Part shown: piece after piece, positions 46,041 through 56,714 of the stretch
Layout of the letters: each line of letters begins with the position of its first letter
How positions within the stretch are numbered: the first letter of the stretch is position 1
Source of the DNA: Sympetrum striolatum
Taxonomy: Eukaryota > Arthropoda > Insecta > Odonata > Libellulidae
Assembly (NCBI GenBank): GCA_947579665.1
Contig: CANPUZ010000050.1
Coordinates: 124,001 to 188,000, forward strand
Direction: 5' to 3'
Length of the DNA stretch: 64,000 bases
Program-made: the position numbers and the translations under genes
The notes under the pieces: generated by a model
What the model was told of the DNA's origin: nothing
Database searches by the model: none
The model's input: only the letters and a program-made list of their open reading frames with translations

Positions 46041-46650
46041 ACTTCCCTCATCCATGAGCTGGTAATCTCCTAACTGCAATTACCTACATGCAATTGCTGG
46101 GTACCTTCTCGTTATCCATGTTATATATCGTCCTCTTCAATCATCAGCTTTATGAGCCTAAAGTCCTCGAGTATTTTTACGGGATAAAACATGAGCTCGG
46201 TTTCAACAATGGGATCGGTCGTTAGGGGGATGAGTTGTTTATAGCTTCGAATTTTCACTAATTTTTTGTATATTTTACCAATATTCTCGCAAATTCTAAT
46301 CAAAAGTAAGATTCCATGACCAAAATAAGAATTTTTATTTCATTTTCTTTCTTTCGGTGTTCGTCTCGACTCTGTACGACTATTCCTTCTAATTTAATTC
46401 TTCAGGAGAAATAAAGCCTGCAACCGATAAAAGTGAAGCTTACGTGTATTCCTTATGAAAATCTATCTGAGCGATCCTGGTTCGAACCCAGCAAAATTGT
46501 TGAATAAAAATGTGACAGTACTTCCTTTCTGATGTAAGAGGACACGTATGCAAAGTTTGAGACAAATCGGGGAAACGGTGTGGATTCCAATCCAAGACAA
46601 ACAAACAAACACACAAACCCACAGAATTTCTGCTTTATATATATAGATTA
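46030..46650 (-). mobile_element. element A, full-length copy in tandem with the previous one
   Basis: AAGACATCTAACTTCCCTC, CCATGAGCTGGTAATC, GTTATCCATGTTATATATCG, GGATCGGTCGTTAGGGGGAT, the body, B box TGGTTCGAACCCAG at 46482, then CGGGGAAACGGTGTGG and ACCCACAGAATTTCTGCTTT. Its B box lies 620 bp from that of the preceding copy, which gives the unit length. Confidence 0.8.
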
Positions 46651-46879
46651 CTATATAGTCCTCCACTGGGACATACGTGATTCTTATTTCTCTATCATAC
46701 CGTGAAGTTCATTAAATATTTTTCGACATTTCGCGGAATGTAGCCAAAATGGCCGTAGTATAGTCCTTGCTATTTACATATCATAGTTTAAATACATTGA
46801 CATTTCAACAAATTGCATTAATTCTCACATAAATCCTTACCATTAACATTGTATAGACTTAAAATCCTCGTATATTCAA

Positions 46880-47180
46880 ATGAGAAAATGCTTGGGCTCG
46901 GATTCAACAATCGCCTTTCAGGGGGACACTTTCTTTACCGCATAGAAATTTCACGACACTTTCGTACATTCTGCTATAGTTCTCGTAAGTACGACTCGAA
47001 AGGATATTCCACGACCAAAATAAGAATATTCATTCAATTCTCTTTCTTTTGGTACTTGTCTCGTCTGACGTGACCATTATTTCTAATTTAATTGTGCAAA
47101 TAAAACGAGGCCTGCAAACTGTAAAAACGAACTTTACCTGCATTTCTTACGTAGAATATTTGCACTGACCTAGCGTCAAA
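46880..47180 (-). mobile_element. element A2 copy
   Basis: GATTCAACAATCGCCTTTCAG, AAATAAGAATATTCATTCAATTC, TTTTGGTACTTGTCTCG, GAACTTTACCTGCATTTC. A2 type, head eroded. Confidence 0.7.
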
Positions 47181-47470
47181 CCAAGGATAATCATCGAAGA
47201 TGTCTTTGTAGTTTTCCTTGTATATTCACGGCTTCTAGCGATCCCACGAATTTCAACGCTTTACTTTGTCGGGAAGTGCCTCGAAAAGAAATTCGAAAAT
47301 TCTGTCAATGAATCTTTATGGAAAAAATCGGGATCTCGGGGTCTTACGGCATTGAACCCATGACACTGATGTTCAAAATCGCTTTATTTCTGATAGCTAC
47401 ACGCTATGTCAAGTTCGTCGTAAACATCTCAAGTCAGTGTCACTTGTGGAACATGGTTAGAATTTTGATG
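47150..47470 (-). mobile_element. element C, full copy in reverse
   Basis: The reverse complement aligns along its whole length with 51583-51895 (ATTCTAACCATGTTCCACAAG, GGTTCAATGCCG/TAGGTTCGATTCC, CACTTCCCG, CTAGAAGCCGTG, ATTATCCTTGG). The B-box relative is at about 47350 (GGCATTGAACCC). Confidence 0.75.
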
Positions 47471-48859
47471 AATGAGTCAGGAGTGTAGCTTAATATATTG
47501 TAATAGTAATATATTAAAAGGCAAAGAAACAACTTTTTTCCGTTTATAAGCGTATTGAGCACATGAAGTAAGGTATGTTTAGGCATACTTAACCTCCAAG
47601 GACTGGCAAAAGTTATCTTTGTCACATTATCCTTGGTTCGACTGTGGACGACTGGCAATGTCGGAAATTCAACCGATGCATATTAAAATTTTATCAGACA
47701 TTGAACAAGCTGTTACGAAAACATTCGTGATTTCGAGCGAGCAAAGAAAGCGTATTATGGCTAACTCAAACTGAGGATATTATCGATAAAAAATAAAGCT
47801 TGAGTCATGCCAAGGCGTAAAACATCCGTGACCCTTTTGTCTTAATCCTTATTAAAGCGTCGACAACTGAACACACAAAGGTAAACAATTCCGACAGCGC
47901 GTTATCTAATCTTGAATCGGGCTCTCGCCGCAGCAAACTTCGTCTGCCGAACAAATGTTAGATAACTCGTTCGTAGTTAAATGGAGAAGAAATTGAGTTG
48001 TACTCACTTTTCCAAAGAAACCTCGAAGTCCCTTGAGTCATGCTCGTTGTTCATGGAGTAGTTCACAGAAGAAACGAAGTCGCGGGTTCGACACGAAGTT
48101 TGGGCGATGTCTTCTTCAAAAGGGCGAAGGTTTACAAGTCCAAAAATCGATGATTAATCGATGATTAATGAGCTGCCGCTTAGGATTTGGTGCGAGATTT
48201 ACTGGATGCTTTTACTGTAATTCATGATTACTAATTCCGCGAGGGAATCGTTTTTCCTCGTCCAATTCACGAATGAACGTAATTAAACTTTTAGCCTCTT
48301 TCAAGTTCAACTGCATCTTGACACGTCTTGCTTTCTTTTACATGCCTCTGTTTACTTGTTTTCGTCAATACTACAGTTAATGTTAGATAGCTATAAATGC
48401 TCAAATTACCAAATTCAAGTAGAATCGTTCGCGACAGAGTGAAAAATCGGTTTACTCTGACAACCTTTCGCTATGAACGACCGTCGCTCACTAAAACTCT
48501 GCAATTTCTTGGGTTGAAAGTTTGGGCACATTTGGAAGGCAACGTGCTATCCCTCCCAAGGTTGAACCGAATAGTATTGAAGGTCGATACCCCGCGGAAA
48601 GGTATCCCAAACAATTTGAAAATGTTTTTTTACGATCGATTATGAAGAGATGAAAATTTAAAATGGCCATTTCAGTCATTCCTAGATTGGTTCCCAATAG
48701 AATTTATCCTGCAAATTATTTTTTGGATCTATGCACACGACTTTCTTTCCCCTGAAAGTCTTTTGAAAGAGATAAATCCGTTTACATTCAAAAATATTGA
48801 AGGCCATCTCTAAATCTTTTACTTCTTCGAAAAGAAAAAATTACGTCCAAATCACCCGT
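47471..48859. other. unassigned stretch
   Basis: B-box-like CCTTGGTTCGACTGTGG at about 47633 is a decayed A2 head. An 82-codon plus frame at 48397-48645 overlaps a 68-codon minus frame, and neither has a recognisable domain. Otherwise nothing supported. Confidence 0.3.
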
Positions 48860-49470
48860 CAATGGAATTAATATAAAAGTAGTAGATTCAGTTGAATATC
48901 TCGGGATCAACATTACTAATAACTTAAATTGGAACACGCATGTTCGAAAAATCTGCGGCGAAGCAAGTAAAAGGATTAGTAAAGCGTAGGTAAATGTGAT
49001 GAAAAGGTGAGAGAGCGATGTTATTTTACCTTGGTCAGACCCCTTCTGGTATATACGGCAAGTATATGGGATCCGGCGGATGAAACTCGAGAAAGTGCAG
49101 CGTAAAGCGGTCGGTTTAGTTAAGAAATACTACGATAAAAAAGCAACAAAATGCTCTCAGACGTAGGTTGGGAATCCTTGAAAGAAAGGAGATTGGAAGC
49201 TAGGCTGCGATTGCTTAATAAATTCAGGGAAACCACATTTTCGGAAGATACAATCGGTATCATGAAACCCCCTGCTACCTTGGTCTATCTGATAATGAAG
49301 GTAAGTTAAGAGAAATAGATGCAAGGACGAATCGTTTTAAAAATTCATTTCTTCCGCGAACGATACGCGACAATAACCGAATAAGGAAGTAGTTTAGATT
49401 CAACTGGTGTTTACACCCCCTGCCACACGCCGAAAGGCGTCTTGTAGGGTATTAATGTAGATGTAGAATA
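48860..49470 (+). mobile_element. LINE (CR1/Jockey-like) reverse-transcriptase C-terminus and 3' end
   Basis: The translation, with frame changes, gives VDSVEYLGINITNNLNWNTH, KLEKVQRKAV, KMLSDVGWESLKERR and LRLLNKFRETTF in the order seen in the C-terminal third of CR1/Jockey-type non-LTR reverse transcriptases. The 3' end is TTTACACCCCCTGCCACACGCC..GCGTCTTGTAGGG followed by a short ATGTAGATGTAG tail. Stops and frameshifts mean the copy is inactive. A minus-strand 141-codon frame (49400-49825) is an antisense artefact spanning this end and element H. Confidence 0.9.
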
Positions 49471-49627
49471 ATAGCTTAATTAGCACACAAAGGTGACCCC
49501 AAATACGTGTGCTATAATAAAATGGACGACAAAAACACAAAAATGTGGTAAAAATACAGTCAGGAATAAAAGCAATAAAAAAGACAAAATAATAGGATAA
49601 TGCTTCTGAGTTATTACCAAAGTTTAA

Positions 49628-50322
49628 TATTTTTACTTTCTCCCTATACGTAGTATTAAGTGTTGTATTCGTAAAAGAATTCCACCCCCAGATTTCGACG
49701 GAAATAATTGTTTTGGGGCCCATAGAGTTCGTTTTCGCTATTTTCCCGAACATGTCTGTCGGTGTGTCTGTGTGTGTGTCTGTCTGTGGTAAAAAAGTTT
49801 GTGGGCGCTCTATCTTAAAAATCAATTATCCGATCATTTCCAAAACTCATATTTAGTATTTTCCTAACAATGCCAAGACGATTAGATTTTGGTGAATATC
49901 GCTCAACCGGAAGTTCCAGCTTAACCGGAACAAACAAAAGTTGTTTCTTAAATATCTCTGTCAGAATGCAATGAAGGTATATACAATTACATATAAAACT
50001 TATAGATAATGCAATTTACTACAACTTTTGTATGAAACATTTTTTCGTAACACTAATTGTTTAGGAGTTATTCCCCAATAATGGTTAACCGTAAGTTGTT
50101 GTTTATCCAGAAATGGAAGTTATTCATACATATCTCTGTCAAAATGCAATGTAGGTATATACAATTATTTACAAAAGTTATAGATAATGTATTTTACTAC
50201 AACTATTGTATGAAACATTGTCCTTTAACACTCATTGTTTTGGAGTTATTTATGTATTACCGGCATAGGCTTCTGTTTTCAATAAATATGGTGAAAGTCA
50301 TGTGCTGGCCACATCAGATTTT
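49628..50322 (+). mobile_element. element H, full copy (empty site for the Tc1-like insert)
   Basis: Complete relative of 1244-1996: TTTTTACTTTCTCCC start with hairpin, TTTTGGGGCCCATAGAGTTC, GTGTGTCTG microsatellite, GGGCGCTCTATC, two subrepeats about 181 bp apart, and the CATGTGCTGGCCACATCAGA end. At about 50,150 it shows GTAGGTATATACAATTA where copy 1 has the 77-bp insert. Confidence 0.8.
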
Positions 50323-50517
50323 TCCTTGTAGTATTCAGGAAATTACAAAAGAATTCCACAAAGTTTGAGAGTTCAATAACAGAACTGCTAATTCTTGGGA
50401 TAGGCGGAGTGCACAATTTTCTTGTGAAGGGAATTGTCAAAAGTAACGAATTTAGAGTTCTGTTAGGTGGTACAGCAATTCCAAAAAAGTTGATGAGTTC
50501 CCAAATGGAAAAAAACG

Positions 50518-50657
50518 GACTTGAAAAAAGTCTGATATGGCCGGGAATTGAACCCAAGAACCTCCTCTATCTAGGCTACCTAGATGGTTAAGGCAGCCTC
50601 CCGGATAGAGGAAGATCCTGGGTTCGATTCCCGGCCCTGTCAGACTTTTTTCAAGTC
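50518..50657. repeat. 140-bp tRNA-like foldback
   Basis: Left arm 50518-50555 and right arm 50620-50657 (38 bp each) are inverted repeats with three mismatches. Each contains GACTTGAAAAAAGTCTGA plus a T-arm/B box (CCGGGAATTGAACCC and GGGTTCGATTCCCGG). The centre, CTAGATGGTTAAGGCAGCC, is an A-box-like sequence, so the right half resembles a Leu/Ser-type tRNA without a matching acceptor. A single-arm relative is at 10674-10735. Confidence 0.8.
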
Positions 50658-51042
50658 TATTTTTCCTTGTGATTATTTTTCCTGGGTGCACGCCCTTATG
50701 TGCAAAGTCACCTCAACCCTTTCCTTAAGTTGATTAGTTAATACAGCCCAAGTATTCAATGCTTGATCCCATAGCGATGTGGAAATTGAATAATATACTT
50801 TAGTACGATCCGATGATTAATAATGATATTAAAAATTACGTTCGCGGTACTCTGTTTATCTTAGAGAATATTTGTCTCATTCCAAATATTTCGCAATCTC
50901 CGAAAACTATTTGACGACAAGCTACAGGAAGAACTTTTCCAACGGATTCTAAAACAGAAATAGAAAACAGATGCGAATCCACACGGTTACTCATGCGCTG
51001 AGCAAAACCACATCTTCACTGTTTTACTCAATTACATCTAAT

Positions 51043-51085
51043 TAATAACACTAGAACTACCGATGGAGTCATTTTGACTCCACGC
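51043..51085 (+). mobile_element. piggyBac-like terminal end
   Basis: TTAA is followed by TAACACTAGAACTACCGATG and GAGTCATTTTGACTCC. An end of the type C-C/A-CTAGAACTACC directly after TTAA is typical of piggyBac-like elements. It lies ~110 bp before the transposase remnant, so the middle of the element is deleted. Confidence 0.55.
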
Positions 51086-51196
51086 GAGCTTTATTTCTCT
51101 GCCATGACTAAAATTTTTTGAATATTGGCTTGAGATTCCGTGACTTTTACTAATTTTTGACACAAAAGAAGAATTTGCGATGAAAATGGTTTTTGA

Positions 51197-51526
51197 TGAA
51201 AGCTTTTTAGAAACAATGATGACTTCACACTTACTGTATATCAAGGTAAACCAAACAAGAATGTCACAATTCTTAGCTCCATCCATCCCGATTTCGGCGT
51301 TCCTACTGATTCCGCTAAGAAAAATCCTGAAACGGTGAATTTTATGATTGAAACTAAATACGGAATGGATGTCGTAGACGTAATGGCACGTAAATATACC
51401 ACAAGAACATGTACTCGGCGATGGCCTGTCCACTCGTTAGAAAATACTCTACACTTGGGGGGTATAAATTATAAAATTAATATCAATAAAAAATTACAGC
51501 ATTTTTTGTTGATCCCCTATGAATGA
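51197..51526 (+). pseudogene. piggyBac transposase remnant (C-terminal part)
   Basis: piggyBac-type transposases are DDE enzymes that cut and paste DNA at TTAA sites. Here about 105 codons are open. They contain FTLTVYQGKPNKNVTILSS, a KNPETVNF segment, and TKYGMDVVDVMARKY followed by TRRWPVHSLENTLHLGGINY. This order matches the end of the DDE domain of piggyBac-like transposases, including the late conserved aspartates in the G(V/M)DxxD motif. The N-terminal domain and the first catalytic aspartates are missing, and upstream stops in frame confirm a fossil. The reading frame ends inside a small inverted repeat (51509-51587). The 131-codon minus-strand frame over the same place is a shadow. 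Confidence 0.85.
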
Positions 51527-51587
51527 ATGAATGTGTATATAGGTATATCCGGAGAAGCGTCTATATATAATAGATATAGGGGATCAA
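51509..51587. repeat. 79-bp inverted-repeat segment
   Basis: TTGATCCCCTAT at 51509-51520 is the exact reverse complement of 51576-51587. The inner part includes GAATGAATGAATG and TATATA runs. It may be a tiny miniature inverted-repeat insertion truncating the transposase frame, or the remnant of the piggyBac right end. Confidence 0.6.
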
Positions 51588-52560
51588 AATTCTAACCATG
51601 TTCCACAAGTGCCACTGACTTGAAGTTTTTACGACGTATTGGCTATAACGTGTAACCTCCAGAAAACATCCGATTTTGAACCTCGGTGTCATAGGTTCGA
51701 TTCCAGAAGGCCCCATAGTCGCGATTTTCTCCATAAAGATACAAGGTAGGAATTTTCAAAAATATTTTTGAGGCACTTCCCGGAAAAGTATAGAGTTGAA
51801 ACTCGAGGGACCGCTAGAAGCCGTGCATATCCAACAAAACTTAAAAAGACATTTACGAATATTATCCTTGGATCGATGCTAGGTGGGGGCGAAAATCGTC
51901 CGTTTAAAATGCATTGCGGCGCTTTTTGAGATTTTTTTTGGACCCATTCCCGACTGCATACAAACTTGAAATTCGGCATGATGTTAGATATTATAAATAT
52001 ATTTCATTATCAAATTTTACATATTCGCTGATGGTCCTTGGTTCGATCCCAGAGAGCCATTTACTTTCCTCAATGCATTTCTTATGGAGATAACGGAAAC
52101 AAATTTTAGGTACTTCCAGGCATGATATTGACTTCAAACATTGCGTAAGATAAGATCAAGTCCTTTCAAATCCAACTGCGCATTTGCAGCTACCAACGTG
52201 TCCTGGGTTCGACACCAGGCGTCTCTACAATCAGTAACTGATCCGATTTTCAATAATTATTTTGAACCCTTTCCCAATATTATAGAAACTTAAAATTCGG
52301 CATATAGATAGACATCATAAATAAATTTTCAAAAACATGCATTAAATTTCCTAGATAGTCCTTGGTTCGAATCCAGAGAGCCTTTCACATTCTTGAAAAG
52401 TAGGACGTCGTTTGAGGTAGTTGCAGCCAATATTTCTGCTTAAATTTTCACACATAGTTGGAGATGGTGATCTTCTGTTGTGCTGCGTAGTAAGTCCACC
52501 AGGAAGACCCGGGTTCGATGCCAGACGATTAAATTGCAGCGAATTTTAAGAATATTCATA
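51583..52560 (+). mobile_element. element C array with B boxes
   Basis: The first unit (51583-51895) is the inverted relative of 47150-47470. It is followed by units about 325 bp apart: CATACAAACTTGAAATTCGG and GTCCTTGGTTCGATCCCAGA at 51955/52025, and ATAGAAACTTAAAATTCGG and GTCCTTGGTTCGAATCCAGA at 52283/52360. B boxes occur at about 51699, 52030, 52207, 52365 and 52509. No protein coding. Confidence 0.7.
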
Positions 52561-52629
52561 ATCTTTTTTTTCTATTGAGGACCGTCCCGATATGATGCCG
52601 ATATGAAATTAGTGTTGTCGTCCTGCTTG

Positions 52630-53031
52630 CAATATGCAAGCTACATTTTACTCGTAAATGCAGTGTATGGGACAAGTGTCATATCCAGGAATTAGAAAAG
52701 CACAACGAAAGCGGATACGTTATTTAAAGACTTTCTATGTTAAAAGAGTAAATGTTACTCAGATGATAAAGGACACGGGATTGGAATCTTTAGAAGATAG
52801 AACACTTATACGAAGGATAAATCTACTAAATAAGTTCAGAGAAAGTACGTTCTCAGAAGATGTAACTGATATAATGCGACCTCCCTGATATGTAGGCACC
52901 TTCTGATACTGCGAGGAAGATTAGGGAAATAGATGCTATAAAAAGAATCGATTCTAAGAATTCATTTTGTCCGCGAAGTATACGCGAATGTAACCGTTTA
53001 GGAAAAAGGAGTCAAGGTGCTTGCACCCCCT
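52630..53031 (+). mobile_element. LINE reverse-transcriptase C-terminus and 3' end
   Basis: Frame 52658-52888 gives GIRKAQRKRIRYLKTFY, DTGLESLEDRTLIRRIN and LLNKFRESTFSEDVTDIM, closely paralleling the LINE at 48860-49470. After it come CCGCGAAGTATACGCGAATG and GGTGCTTGCACCCCCTGCCA, the family 3' end. At this point (53031) the sequence turns into the 22-bp satellite instead of continuing into the normal LINE tail. The 76-codon frame is a remnant, not a gene. Confidence 0.85.
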
Positions 53032-55592
53032 GCCAATATTCCGGATTAAACGAACTGGTATTCCAGTTAATACGATCTGATATTCCGTATCAAACGAACT
53101 GATATTCCGGATAAAACGAACTGATATTCGGGATCAAACGAACAGGTGTTCCGGATAAAACGAACTGAATTCTGGATTAAACGAAATAATTAACGGATTA
53201 AACGAAATGTTATTCCGGATAAAACGAACTAATATTCCGGATAAAACGAACTAATATTCGGGATTAAACGAATTGGTATTCCGGATAAAACGAAATGAAT
53301 TCTGGAAAAAAGAACTGGTATTCCGGATAAAACTAACTTATATTCCGGATAAAAAAATTGGTATTCCGGAAAAACGAAATGGTATTCCGGATTGAAAAAG
53401 CGGTATTCCGGCTAAAACGAACTGGTATTCCGGAAAAACAAAACGGTATTCCGGATTGAACGAACTAACATTCCGGATAAAACGAACTAATATTCCGGAT
53501 AAAACGAACTAGTGTTCCGGATAAAACGAACTAATATTCCGGATAAAACGAACTAATATTCCGGATAAAACGAACTAATATTCGGGATTAAACGAATTGG
53601 TATTCCGGATAAAACGAAATGAATTCTGGATAAAAAGAACTGGTATTCCGGATAAAACGAACAATATTCCGGATAAAGCGAACTAGTATTCCGGATAAAA
53701 CGAAATGGTATTCCGGATTGAACGAACTGATATTCCGCATAAAACGAACTGAATTCTGGATAAAACGAACTGAATTCTGGATGAAACGAACTGAATTCTG
53801 GGAAAAACGAAATAGTATACCAGATAAAACGATCTAAAATTCCGGAAAAAACGAATTGGTATTCCGGATAAAACGAAATGAATTCTGGATAAAAAGAACT
53901 GGTATTCCGGATAAAACGAACCAATATTCCGGATAAAGCGAACTAGTATTCCGGATAAAACGAAATGGTATTCCGGATTGAACGAACTGATATTCCGCAT
54001 AAAACGAACTGAATTCTGGATAAAACGAACTGAATTCTGGATAAAACGAACTGAATTCTGGATAAAACGAAATAGTATACCGGATAAAACGATCTAAAAT
54101 TCCGGATAAAACGAAGTAATATTCGGGATAAAACGAAATGGTGTTCCGGATTAAACGAATTGGTATTCCGGATAAAACGATCTGAATTCTGGATGAAAAG
54201 AAATGAATTCTGGATTAAACGAAATAATGTACGGAATAAACGAAATGGTATTCCGGATAAAACGAACTGATATTCCGGATAAAACGAACTGCATTCTGGA
54301 TAAAAAGAAATGTATTCTGGATAAAACGAAATAATGTACCGATTAAACGAACTGGTATTCCGGATAAAACGAACTAACATTCCGGATAAAACGATCTTAT
54401 ATTCCGGATAAAACGAAATGGTATTCCGGATAAAACGAAATGGTATTCCGGATTGAACGAACTGGTATTCCGGATAAAACGAACTAATATTACGGATAAA
54501 ACGAACTAATATTCCGGATAAAACGAACTAATATTCAGGATAAAACGAACTAGTATTCCGGAAAAACGAAATGGTTTTCCGGATTGAGCGAACTAATATT
54601 CCGGATAAAACGAGCTAATATTCGGTATAAAACGAACTGGTATTCCGGATTAAACGAAATGGTATTCCAGATTGAACGAACTAATATTCCGGATAAAACG
54701 AACTAATATTCCGGATAAAACGAACTAATATTCCGGATAAAACAAACTAGTATTCCGGAAAGTTGAAATGGTATTCCGGATTGAACGAACTAATATTCCG
54801 GATAAAACGAACTGATATTCCGGATGAAACGATCTGATATTCCGGATAATACCAAAAAATATTCCGGATAAAATCAAATGGTATTTCGGATAAAACGAAC
54901 CGATATTCCGGATGAAACGAAATAATGTACGGATTAAACGATCTGGTATTCTGGAATAACGAAATGCTATTCCAGATAAAACAAACTAATATTCCGGATA
55001 AAACGAACTGGCATTCCGGAAAAACGAACTAATATTCTGGATAATACGAACATGTATTCCGGATTAAACGAAATGTTATTCCGGATAAAACGAACTAATA
55101 TTCCGGATAAAACGAACTGGCATTCCGAAAAAACGAACTCACATTCCGGATAAAACGAACTAACATTCCGGATAAAACGAACTTGTATTCCGGATAAAAC
55201 GAAATGTTATTCCGGATAAAACGAACTAATATTCCGGATAAAACGAACTGGCATTCCGAAAAAACGAACTAACATTCCGGATAAAACGAACTTGTACTCC
55301 GGATTAAACGAAATTTTATTCGGGATAAAATGAACTAATATTCCGGATAAAACGAATAATTTTTAATGGATAAAACGAACTGGTATTCCGGATAAAACGA
55401 ACTGGTATTCCGGATAAAACGAACTAATATTCCGGATAAAACGAACTTATATTTAATGGATAAAACGAACTGGTATTACGGATTAAACGAACTTATATTC
55501 CGGATAAAATGAACTAATATTTAATGGATAAAACGAACAGGTATTCTGGATTTAACAAACTGGAATTCTGGATTAAAAGAACTGAAACGATT
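53032..55592. repeat. 22-bp satellite array
   Basis: About 115 copies near the unit GGATAAAACGAACTAATATTC+C, with recurring variants (GGTATTCC, GAATTCTGG, AATGTACGG). Higher-order periods are visible: AACGAATTGG with the same following text at 53591 and 53850 (about 259 bp), and GAAATGTTATTCCGG at about 55070 and 55201 (about 131 bp). Minus-strand open frames (up to 145 codons, FYPEYQF/LSGI-type heptads) arise because the unit lacks stops in several frames. Confidence 0.95.
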
Positions 55593-55759
55593 TTGACTAA
55601 CTTCGTATTTTCATGCGGATGTTGCAAAATTGCAAAATTTTACCATAAGATTTGATTCGGGAGGCGGGACTCCACCTTTATTCCTATTGGCTCCCACGAA
55701 AAGAGAGAAAATGCGATTGTCGCTCTCTCTCTAACACGCAAGTATTCAGTGAAAGAATA

Positions 55760-56160
55760 ATATAGTCTATGGACTATAGTATATTTACGGGATAACACAT
55801 CGGATTCAACAATGGGATCGGTCGCCAGGGGGATGAGTTGTTTACAACCTCCAATTTTCACCAAATTTTCGTATATTTCACCGATATTCTCGCAAATTCG
55901 AATCAAAAGTAAGATTCCACGAATGAAATAAGAATCTTCGTTCGATTTTCTTTCTGTTAGTGTTTGTCTCGTCAACGTGCGACTATTCATTCTAATTTAA
56001 TTTCGCGAAAGAAACGAACCCTGCATGCGATGAAAATGAGTTTTACGTGTATTCCTTATGGAAATCTATCCGAGCGATCTGGGTTCGAACCTAGCGAAAT
56101 TATGCGACAGTACTTCCTTCCTGACACCAAGATACACGTTTGCGAGTTTCAGTCGTATCT
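55760..56160 (-). mobile_element. element A copy
   Basis: GGATTCAACAATGGGATCGG, CGCCAGGGGGATGAGTTG, GTTTACAACCTCC, TTTCTGTTAGTGTTTGTCTCG, CTGCATGCGATGAAAATGAG and B box GGGTTCGAACCTAG at 56085. The sequence starts ~170 bp after the satellite ends. Confidence 0.75.
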
Positions 56161-56714
56161 GAACATTTTCTTGTCCATAGAATTGACTAAATTTAGATTG
56201 ATAACTATAAGAGAAACGGCATATAAACGTGAGAAGCCATATTGATGAATAAACCCGACGACCGCGCCACGTAGCGAGGGATCGGGGAAGCAAAAAATAC
56301 GCAACGCACATCAGGTGATAAAAAAGCTATATTTAAGGGCGGAAGTGTTGAGAGATGAGAGATATTGGAGTCGGAAGCTGTGGATTCACTCCAGAGGCCA
56401 TTGATTGAGGCGCCATCTCAGGGGAAGCGACAAAAGACGGTCGAATATATTTACAGAAGGAGGAAACGCATTAGGGAAGTTGAAAATGGGAAAATATTAG
56501 GGAAATTTGGAAAAAATAGAGGTTGATGTTTTTGTTAGATATTACCGGGATGTCTTATCTTGTGAGATAGTATAATTATTTACGTAATATTCTTATATCA
56601 TAATTATTGCTGTGTATATATTTTTGTATTTGATATCGGTAATTCCCGTAAGAAATGCATGGAAGAAAATTTCGAACATTAATTTCATGCACTTCCCGAC
56701 ATAGGAGATGATTA
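56161..56714. other. unassigned spacer
   Basis: Slightly GC-richer at 56235-56460 (CGACCGCGCCACGTAGCGAG). No feature that I can name. Confidence 0.3.

Noticed and set aside
49400..49825. 141-codon minus-strand frame
   Set aside because: Spans the 3' end of a LINE and the start of element H in reverse; no domain of its own.
51038..51433. 131-codon minus-strand frame
   Set aside because: Antisense shadow of the piggyBac transposase remnant, which has clear family motifs on the plus strand.
53553..54380. Minus-strand open frames with FYPEYQF/LSGI repeats
   Set aside because: Product of the 22-bp satellite, whose unit has no stop in several frames; multiple overlapping frames are open.
53032..55592. 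CRISPR-like array
   Set aside because: Units are contiguous with no unique spacers, in eukaryotic-type DNA; it is a satellite.
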